Below, piece by piece: positions 53,663 through 58,982 of a DNA stretch of 58,982 nucleotides. The stretch's first letter is position 1. Each line of letters begins with the position of its first letter. The notes beneath the pieces are model-generated. The model ran no database searches, had not been told where the DNA came from, and saw only the letters and a program-made list of their open reading frames with translations. The position numbers and the translations under genes are program-made. Source of the stretch: an uncultured Planctomycetota bacterium (lineage in GTDB: Bacteria; Planctomycetota; Phycisphaerae; SM23-33); assembly GCA_903892515.1 (NCBI GenBank), contig CAITIS010000017.1, forward strand, positions 1 to 58,982, read 5' to 3'.

Positions 53663-53800
53663 ATGGTTAGCACCAGCCTCAACACGGTCACCTGCCGCTC
53701 TGCCAACATGAATCCGGCGTTCGCCGACGCTGCTGCGCACACGCACTTCCATGCGGGCCATCTGGCCCATCGATGGAGGAGCGGGCTGCCGCAACGCTGA
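53663..53800 (+). CDS. candidate His-rich leader peptide of prs
   Basis: A 45-codon ORF starts a few bases after the predicted transcription start. Residues 25-37 read AHTHFHAGHLAHR, placing His at positions 26, 28, 30, 33 and 36. The TGA at 53798-53800 lies 10 nt past the left arm of the antiterminator hairpin (53776-53788), which is the geometry of classical attenuation. A later in-frame ATG at 53708 gives a 30-residue version. Neither start has a good Shine-Dalgarno; the first could be leaderless. It could be a chance ORF. Confidence 0.4.
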   Translation: MVSTSLNTVTCRSANMNPAFADAAAHTHFHAGHLAHRWRSGLPQR

Positions 53801-53855
53801 TCGAGGCATCTTTCGAGATTCTCACAGCCCGCTCCTCGAAGCGGGCTTCTTTTTT
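53776..53855 (+). terminator. attenuator: antiterminator and overlapping intrinsic terminator before prs
   Basis: GAGGAGCGGGCTG (53776-53788) is perfectly complementary to CAGCCCGCTCCTC (53825-53837). The right arm also contains AGCCCGCT (53826-53833), which pairs with AGCGGGCT (53840-53847) and is followed by TCTTTTTT, a textbook intrinsic terminator. The two pairings exclude each other. An inner hairpin with a TTCG loop (53803-53823) would be enclosed by the antiterminator. prs begins 85 nt later, so the switch would govern read-through into prs. Confidence 0.75.
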
Positions 53856-53939
53856 GCGCCTCGATCCGCGGGTCGTGGGGTTTCTCCCTGGCTCGCGAGG
53901 CTTTCTCGCTACGGCAATACAACACAAGGAATCGGAATC

Positions 53940-54938
53940 ATGAACGATGAGATGATGGTATTCGGCGGCTCGGCCAGTCCCGGACTGACTGCCGCCATTT
54001 GCAGCAGGCTCGGCAGCGGGCCCCAATGGCTGAACTCGGCCAGCGGAGTGTGCAGCCAACCAGGTAAGTGCGAGGTGCTGAGATTTCCTGAGGGCAATCT
54101 GTTTGTACGGATCCAGGAGAACGTCCGAGGCCGGCACGTGTACCTGGTGCAATCCACCGGCTATCCGGCCAATGACAACTTCATGGAGTTGCTATTCTGG
54201 ATCGATGCCTTCAAACGCGCGTCGGCAGCGTCGGTGACGGCCATCGTGCCGTACTTCAGCTACGCCAAGGGCGACAAGAAGGACGAGCCGCGGGTGTCGA
54301 TCCGGGCCCGCGTGTGCGCCGACGCCATCGAAGCGGCCGGCGTTGACCGCGTGGTGACGGTGGACCTGCACGCCCCGCAGATACAGGGCTTCTTCAAGGT
54401 GCCGGTCGACGACCTGTACGCCATGCCGGTCCTGTGCGAGGCGATAGGCGGCTTGGGATTGACTCATCCGGTCGTGGTTGCGCCCGATGCCGGATTCGCC
54501 AAGAAGGCACGGCAGTTTGCGGATCGTCTGGCCGCACCTTTGGCTATTGCTGACAAGCAGCGGCTGGATCACGGTGGCGGCATGGTCATCAACGGCATCC
54601 TCGGCGATGTCGGTGGCCGAAGTGCCGTGATCGTCGACGACTTTGCCATCGACGGCGGGACGCTGGCCAGGGTGGCCGACAAGCTGATGGAGTGTGGCGC
54701 CAGCGAGGTCATTGCCGCCATCACACACGGCGTCTTTACGCCCAAGTGCATGGCCCGGCTGGACGCCAGCCCGATCCATCGGCTGCTCGTGACAGATACC
54801 ATCGAGACCACGCCGGTGAAGCCATCGGCCAAGGTTCAGGTGGTGTCAATTGCGCCGCTATTGGCCGAGGCCATCCGTCGCATCCACAACCGCGAGAGCA
54901 TCAGCGTGCTGTTCGCCTCGCCCGCGGGCACGGCATGA
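53940..54938 (+). CDS. prs: ribose-phosphate pyrophosphokinase (PRPP synthetase)
   Basis: Prs makes PRPP from ribose 5-phosphate and ATP for histidine, nucleotide and cofactor synthesis. The 332-residue protein has the divalent-metal motif VVTVDLHAPQIQGFF, the flexible-loop ADKQRL and the PRPP-binding loop VIVDDFAIDGGTL. It is a divergent member: the usual YARQDRK motif reads YFSYAKGDKKD and the PRPP loop is a variant of the common DDMIDTAGT. The N-terminal region has extra residues around PQWLNSASGVCSQPGK. The ATG at 53940 has AAGGA 8 nt upstream. It is the first gene of a prs-HAD-HAD unit behind an attenuator. It may be a second, specialised Prs. Confidence 0.85.
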   Translation: MNDEMMVFGGSASPGLTAAICSRLGSGPQWLNSASGVCSQPGKCEVLRFPEGNLFVRIQENVRGRHVYLVQSTGYPANDNFMELLFWIDAFKRASAASVTAIVPYFSYAKGDKKDEPRVSIRARVCADAIEAAGVDRVVTVDLHAPQIQGFFKVPVDDLYAMPVLCEAIGGLGLTHPVVVAPDAGFAKKARQFADRLAAPLAIADKQRLDHGGGMVINGILGDVGGRSAVIVDDFAIDGGTLARVADKLMECGASEVIAAITHGVFTPKCMARLDASPIHRLLVTDTIETTPVKPSAKVQVVSIAPLLAEAIRRIHNRESISVLFASPAGTA

Positions 54939-54951
54939 AAGGATCAGCAGG

Positions 54952-55746
54952 ATGGAGATTCGAGAGATAACGCCTGCAGATGATGGCCCGGCTTTGCAGC
55001 CCAAGCGATGGAGCGAACGGATGAGCGGCAACGAGATCGTTTTGAAGCGAATGCCTCGCGCTGTGCTGCTGGACTTCTACGGGACACTGGTCGAAGAGGA
55101 CGGTGCGGTCATCGCCGACATCTGCCGGCAGGTGGCAGCGGCATCGCGTGAGCAAGTTGCGGCCAAAGCTGTTGCCACGCTATGGGGCAGGCTGTTTTCC
55201 CGCCTGTGTGTTGAGAGCTTTGGACAGGCCTTTCAAACGCAGCGGCAACTTGCGTTGCAGAGCTTGCGGCAGACGTTGCAGGAGTGCGGAGCAGCGAGCT
55301 TGTCGGCCGAGGAATTGTGCCAGCCGCAGTTCGAGTACTGGCGAAGACCGAAGATCCAGCCGGACGCGAAGTCGGTCCTTGGGGATTGCCCCGTCCCAGT
55401 GTGCCTGGTGTCCAACATTGACAGTGACGACTTGCAGGCGGCGATTGAGCACGTGGGCCTGAGGTTCGACATGGTGGTCACGAGCGAAGAGTGTCGGTCC
55501 TACAAGCCCCGGCCTGAGACGTTTCGAAAGGCCTTGGCGACGCTTGGCCTGCCGCCGGAAGACACGCTGCACGTGGGCGATTCGCTTTCGGCCGACGTGG
55601 CCGGGGCCAGGGCCGCCGGAATTCCAGTGCTGTGGATCAACCCGAAAGGCAGAAAATCGCCGCCGGAGTTGACGCCGGAGTATGTCTCGGCGGATCTGAC
55701 GGGTGTGTTAAGGCTCTTCGGCGGCAAACAAGGCGCGAGATTATGA
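54952..55746 (+). CDS. HAD-superfamily hydrolase (haloacid dehalogenase-like)
   Basis: This cytoplasmic HAD phosphatase or dehalogenase has motif I VLLDFYGTL, motif II VCLVSNIDSDD, the motif III lysine in RSYKPRPETF and motif IV HVGDSLSADVAGARAAGI. The second Asp of motif I is Tyr, as in the FYGTL subgroup of dehalogenase-like proteins. Two starts are possible: the ATG at 54952 (AAAGGA 8 nt upstream) or the ATG at 55021 (GGAG 7 nt upstream). The longer form begins MEIREITPADDG, which resembles the opening of a GNAT acetyltransferase and may be a relic. It begins 13 nt after prs. Confidence 0.82.
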   Translation: MEIREITPADDGPALQPKRWSERMSGNEIVLKRMPRAVLLDFYGTLVEEDGAVIADICRQVAAASREQVAAKAVATLWGRLFSRLCVESFGQAFQTQRQLALQSLRQTLQECGAASLSAEELCQPQFEYWRRPKIQPDAKSVLGDCPVPVCLVSNIDSDDLQAAIEHVGLRFDMVVTSEECRSYKPRPETFRKALATLGLPPEDTLHVGDSLSADVAGARAAGIPVLWINPKGRKSPPELTPEYVSADLTGVLRLFGGKQGARL

Positions 55747-56450
55747 TCAACAAATGGCTCCTCTGGGATTTTGACGGCACCTTGGGCTATCGCTTTGGCG
55801 GGAGTTTCACGGCATCCATGCTGGAGGTGCTGCGGCGGCATGATCCGGCCACGGCAGTAGTGCGAGAGCAGATCAGTCCGCACTTGCAGGCGGGGTTTCC
55901 GTGGCATGAACCGCAGCGACCACACATGCACATCCTTTCGGCCGATCAATGGTGGACTGAGTTGGAGCCGGTCTTTCGGCGCGCCTATGAGGCCGTCGGC
56001 GTGCCGGCTGAGCGGGCGGTCAAACTGGCGGCTCAGGTGCGGGCGGTGTACGTGGAGCCATCTGCCTGGCGGCTCTTTGACGGCGTGCTGCCGACGCTGG
56101 ATCGGCTCTCGGGCGCAGGTTGGCGGCACATGATCGTGTCGAACCACGTGCCAGAATTGGCCGACATCGTGCAGCACCTGGGCCTTGGCCAGCACGTCCA
56201 GGCCGTGATTAACTCTGCTGAGACCGGCTACGAGAAGCCGCACTCTCAGGCCTTCGCTCTTGCGCTGCAGGCCATAGGCAACTGGACCAAGGTCGTGATG
56301 ATCGGCGACAGCTTTGCTGCCGATGTTCAAGGCGCTGCCGCCGCGGGCATCCCGGCCATTCTCGTCCGCAAGACGCACGCAGAGGCCAAGCTGTATTGTG
56401 CTGATCTGGCGGCCGTACCGCAGATGCTGGCCGACGGCGGCTTGGCCTGA
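55743..56450 (+). CDS. HAD-superfamily phosphatase, phosphoglycolate phosphatase-like
   Basis: The 235-residue protein has the intact HAD motifs LLWDFDGTLG (motif I with both Asp), MIVSNHVPELADIV (motif II), the motif III lysine in TGYEKPHSQAF and VVMIGDSFAADVQGAAAAGI (motif IV). A helical cap lies between motifs I and II. The substrate is unknown; the fold suits small sugar phosphates. Its ATG overlaps the previous HAD stop as ATGA, so the two HAD enzymes are coupled and probably work on linked products of the prs operon. The gap to 56570 holds nothing clear. Confidence 0.85.
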   Translation: MINKWLLWDFDGTLGYRFGGSFTASMLEVLRRHDPATAVVREQISPHLQAGFPWHEPQRPHMHILSADQWWTELEPVFRRAYEAVGVPAERAVKLAAQVRAVYVEPSAWRLFDGVLPTLDRLSGAGWRHMIVSNHVPELADIVQHLGLGQHVQAVINSAETGYEKPHSQAFALALQAIGNWTKVVMIGDSFAADVQGAAAAGIPAILVRKTHAEAKLYCADLAAVPQMLADGGLA

Positions 56451-56569
56451 CGATTCTGCGCTGCATCCTGGGGCAGGCGAAAACCGCCCGGGATCGAGTA
56501 CGCGGCGTCGCAGGCATGTCCTGAAACAGTTCGACCAGCCGGAGGTCGCGTAGCAACACGCGGCCTCGC

Positions 56570-57628
56570 TCATTTCGCGGCTGGTTGGCTGGTCGCCTGG
56601 GTAGTCGCCTCCGGCAGCCGGTACGTGACTATGTACTTCCACGACTGGTTGGGCGAACCTTCACGGTAGAAGTGAAGGACGATGGCATCGTCGCGGACCT
56701 CCTGCCCAACTGGCGCAGGCTCGGCCGAGACCAACACGGCCCCTGGCGGCAAGGTGACGGTGTCAGAATAGCGATTGTGCTGGCGAGAGCCTTCCGTGGT
56801 CAGGCCGGTCGTAAACTTCCAGTGATCGCCTTCGCGCTGGGCGTTAATCTTGGATGTCTCCGTGAGGAAGTGCCGCTGGCCGGGCTCGGCAAAGGGAATC
56901 ACGTCGCGATGGTTCGGCCCGGCCGGCTCGCGACGGAAAGCGAGTCTGCGGCCGAACCCGTCGGTGTAAGGTGACTCGTTGGCCGGAATCAGTTGCACGG
57001 CCGGAATGGAGCCGACCGAGTACATCTGCACGTCTCCCGGCCGGTAGAGCAGAAGGTATTCGGTGGACGTTTCCATCGTGCCGCTGCCGTCGGCCTTCAG
57101 CGTTATGTTGGTACTCCGCGTCGTCTCGCCGGCGCCAAGGCCAATCCAGAGGTCGTGTCCGATGAACGGCGACGCCCATACCACCGCGATGGCGATGGTC
57201 CAGGCGAACCGCTCCAGCCTGGAGACCCCGGAGACGCGGGCGGGGTTGTCGATTCGGGCAACGGCTTCAAGGGCATCCACAGCGGAACGATCCTGCGCCA
57301 GGTCAAAGCGCAGCAGCTTGAGTTCCTTGAGGATGCCCAGCTTGCTGTTGACCACCCAGTACCACAGCTTCATCAGGATCGTCGACGTGAACATCACCAG
57401 GAAGAGTATGCCGGTGAAGATCCACAGCTTGATGTCATCGCTCTGGAAGAACGCGACGATCAGCACGCCGGCAAAGCCGCCGCAAATCAGTAGCCAGATG
57501 CATAGCCGGCGCCAGAGTTTTCGCGAGCGGGCATCAAAACTGTCGGTGATGCTGGATCGCAGATGGGCGGCTCGCTCGGCGTCGAACGGCGCCTGTTGCA
57601 CGTCAGCCAACGGTTCAGTCGTGTTCAT
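56570..57628 (-). CDS. membrane protein paired with the ECF sigma factor (DUF6768-like N-terminus)
   Basis: The 352-residue protein starts inside the last 14 nt of the sigma gene. The N-terminal part has two membrane helices (about 41-62 and 70-90, with LMKLWYWVVNSKLGILKELK) resembling the planctomycete DUF6768 group found next to ECF factors. A further helix (about 145-165, FAWTIAIAVVWASPFIGH) precedes a beta-rich, probably extracytoplasmic C-terminal domain with no family I recognise (about 180-335). It ends in a Thr/Gln-rich tail. Its place suggests an anti-sigma or signal-input role, but no known anti-sigma motif is visible. Confidence 0.65.
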   Translation of the reverse strand: MNTTEPLADVQQAPFDAERAAHLRSSITDSFDARSRKLWRRLCIWLLICGGFAGVLIVAFFQSDDIKLWIFTGILFLVMFTSTILMKLWYWVVNSKLGILKELKLLRFDLAQDRSAVDALEAVARIDNPARVSGVSRLERFAWTIAIAVVWASPFIGHDLWIGLGAGETTRSTNITLKADGSGTMETSTEYLLLYRPGDVQMYSVGSIPAVQLIPANESPYTDGFGRRLAFRREPAGPNHRDVIPFAEPGQRHFLTETSKINAQREGDHWKFTTGLTTEGSRQHNRYSDTVTLPPGAVLVSAEPAPVGQEVRDDAIVLHFYREGSPNQSWKYIVTYRLPEATTQATSQPAAK

Positions 57629-58169
57629 GATTGTTCTCCATCAGGTCACGTAATCGATGCCGGGCGGAATAAAGCCGGGATTTCACCGTTCCAGGCGGCA
57701 GAGCCAGCATCTGGGCAATCTCATCCATCGTGAACTCGTCTTCGTAACAAAGCTTCAGCAAGGCTTGGTCAGCGGGCGGCATGTTTCGCATGGCCGAGCG
57801 CAGGTCGGCTTGCCGAATGGGCGGATCGTCTGTTTCAACTTCGGCCCGGCCGCGCATTTCCGCATATCGCCGCTCGCGCTCTTTCCGCCGCACGTGCTGT
57901 CGCAGCCAGTCCCTCGCCTTGTGCGTCGTGACTCGATACGCCCACACGGCAAAGGCCGACTCAGCTTCCAGCCTGCGGATCTGCTGGGCGATGACCAGCA
58001 GGGCTTCCTGCAGGACATCCCAGGCCGCTTCGGGATCCCCTGTGAGACGCAGGGCGTGCCGCCACAGCCGCTCCTGCCAGCGTCCCAGCAGTGCGTCGAG
58101 GGCGGCGGCGTCGCCTTCGCGGCACCGCAGCACCAGCACGTCGTCCTCGTCTTGCCGGCCATTGCTCAC
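57615..58169 (-). CDS. ECF-family RNA polymerase sigma factor
   Basis: The 184-residue protein has sigma region 2 (ERLWRHALRLTGDPEAAWDVLQEALLVI, AVWAYRVTTHKARDWLRQHVRRKER) and region 4 (MPPADQALLKLCYEDEFTMD, EIAQMLALPPGTVKSRLYSA). The linker between them is acidic (RAEVETDDPP). The start is a GTG at 58169 close to AGG. The overlap with the downstream membrane protein gene implies a coupled sigma/regulator pair, as usual for planctomycete ECF systems. The signal is unknown. Confidence 0.9.
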   Translation of the reverse strand: MSNGRQDEDDVLVLRCREGDAAALDALLGRWQERLWRHALRLTGDPEAAWDVLQEALLVIAQQIRRLEAESAFAVWAYRVTTHKARDWLRQHVRRKERERRYAEMRGRAEVETDDPPIRQADLRSAMRNMPPADQALLKLCYEDEFTMDEIAQMLALPPGTVKSRLYSARHRLRDLMENNHEHD

Positions 58170-58300
58170 TTACCTATCCGTTCCTTTTCGCCTAATAGTC
58201 GCCGCCGTGGGCGATGTGGTTCATCTGAACGTTCTGAACGCGGAGAGTGTGAGTTCCTTTCGAAGCGTTATCCACACCGTCGGCCGTTCCGCAGACGTGA

Positions 58301-58534
58301 TCAGCCGCCGCGTGACACACGACGCTGCTGGCAGAGAAAGTGGTATTCCTGGTGAGCCGGATCCGTGAAGGGCGTGCGATCCAGATCGACGCGATCACCG
58401 GGCGAAAAGTCCCGCAGGAGCGACAGCATCCGCGGCCCCACATCGGGGCCCAACCGTCCCGGCTCGCCCAGGAATAACTCCGGCCGAAAGCTTTCCCAGC
58501 CGACATGTTGAAGCCTGTTCGACTTCATTGCCAC
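58301..58534 (-). CDS. hypothetical small protein or gene remnant
   Basis: A 77-codon frame (GTG start, MAMKSNRLQHVGWESFRPEL) has a third-position GC bias like real genes here and reads sensibly through LGPDVGPRMLSLLRDFSPGD. It matches no family I know. It lies between the ECF sigma gene and the repeat element and could be the surviving part of a longer gene. The surrounding 58170-58300 and 58535-58583 have no clear coding content. Confidence 0.35.
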   Translation of the reverse strand: MAMKSNRLQHVGWESFRPELFLGEPGRLGPDVGPRMLSLLRDFSPGDRVDLDRTPFTDPAHQEYHFLCQQRRVSRGG

Positions 58535-58583
58535 GCATCATCATCGCGGTTTGTCGCATTTCATAGCTTCCGATCGTGGGCCA

Positions 58584-58841
58584 GTGCTACAACGCTACGA
58601 ATGGAGTCTTGGCACTGCGACTGGATTGGAGGCCCGGAGGGCCGGAACGATTGCAGCCGTGGGCGTAAGCCCACGGAGACAGCCGCAGTGCAAAGAGCCC
58701 CGACGGGGCGGCAGAGTCGTTGGACAAGCCAACTGTGTCGCCCCTTCGGGGCTCACGCACAAGCCCATGCACACCTGGGGCTTACGCCCCCGGCTACAGT
58801 AGTACCGACCCTTCGGGTCTGCATTCGTAGCGTTGTAGTAC
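58584..58841. mobile_element. MITE-like element with 20-bp inverted ends
   Basis: GTGCTACAACGCTACGAATG (58584-58603) and its near-perfect reverse complement CATTCGTAGCGTTGTAGTAC (58822-58841; one mismatch) bound 258 bp of nested hairpins. The hairpins include GGCCCGGAGGGCC, CCGTGGGCGTAAGCCCACGG and the pair GAGCCCCGACGGGGCG and CGCCCCTTCGGGGCTC. It has no coding capacity. The right end abuts the stop codon of the MFS gene. Confidence 0.75.
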
Positions 58842-58843
58842 TA

Positions 58844-58982
58844 CTACGCCAGTTTCCCGTAGCGCCGGATTTGCGGCCAGATAAGCGCCACCGCGCCGAC
58901 GACGAGCATCGTCCCGATCCCGCCGGACACGACGGAGACCACCGCCCCGGCAACGATGGTGTGGCCGATCATCGGGCCGAAG
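58844..58982 (-). CDS. C-terminal end of an MFS transporter (partial)
   Basis: On the minus strand an open frame runs in from the window edge and ends at TAG (58844-58846). The last 45 residues include IVAGAVVSVVSGGIGTMLVV and LIWPQIRRYGKLA. This is a terminal membrane helix and the WPxxRRYGxL ending typical of MFS exporters of the EntS type. The start lies outside the window, and the repeat at 58584-58841 sits directly downstream. Confidence 0.7.
   Translation of the reverse strand, partial: FGPMIGHTIVAGAVVSVVSGGIGTMLVVGAVALIWPQIRRYGKLA

Noticed and set aside
53776..53855. SRP RNA or other small structured RNA before prs
   Set aside because: CCGCAACGCT matches a piece of 4.5S RNA, but the conserved GGAAGGAAGCAGCC loop region is absent. 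The structure is better explained as an attenuator.

Overview
The window looks like chromosomal DNA from a high-GC bacterium, most likely a planctomycete (Phycisphaerae-like). The main clues are two secreted giants whose N-termini carry a LEPR-x-L-L/M/F signal signature, a sortilin-like BNR protein with dockerin-type repeats, an ECF sigma/membrane protein pair, and a high density of short palindromic repeats. This placement is inference; there is no rRNA or tRNA in the window to anchor it.

Layout. 1-180 is the tail of a truncated gene, possibly a transposase, sharing a bidirectional terminator with clpC (minus). 3.2-9.7 kb is an imuA-imuB-dnaE2 translesion mutasome operon whose three reading frames contain in-frame palindromic insertions. 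9.9-16.8 kb holds a double-ACT protein, a fused hexulose-phosphate synthase/RraA-like gene coupled to phosphohexuloisomerase, a WalJ-type metallo-hydrolase, an aminotransferase and an alpha-galactosidase-like enzyme. 17.0-22.3 kb is a compact regulon: a YgeY-like M20 hydrolase, acetate kinase and a degenerate acetate kinase paralogue read from a near-perfect sigma-54 promoter, with a divergent V4R-type sigma-54 activator and two palindromic candidate activator sites between. Next come a purple-acid-phosphatase-like enzyme and a complete topoisomerase VI (B then A), rare in bacteria.

27.3-36.3 kb holds two uroporphyrinogen-decarboxylase-family (corrinoid methyltransferase type) proteins, a cupin, a large secreted BNR/dockerin protein and a DUF1638-hydantoinase A fusion. 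36.3-39.7 kb is a secreted S53 (sedolisin) peptidase with a long beta-rich tail. 40.0-45.4 kb is a cheR-like gene coupled to a 1474-residue multi-PAS histidine kinase. It converges on a full kdpFABCDE potassium uptake operon, including a 28-residue KdpF. Between kdp and a divergent PRPP synthetase operon (prs-HAD-HAD) lie a candidate KdpE operator on one strand and, on the other, a leader with a His-rich peptide and mutually exclusive antiterminator/terminator hairpins. The right end has a membrane protein plus ECF sigma factor, a small orphan coding stretch, a 258-bp element with 20-bp inverted ends and the tail of an MFS transporter.

The best candidates for something undescribed are: repeat elements that repeatedly enter the mutasome genes in frame; the sigma-54 regulon pairing acetate kinase with its catalytically degenerate twin; the DUF1638-HyuA fusion beside corrinoid-type methyltransferases; and the possible histidine attenuator in front of prs. 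Several genes have a TANNNT box 6-9 nt before the ATG and no clear Shine-Dalgarno, suggesting leaderless transcripts.
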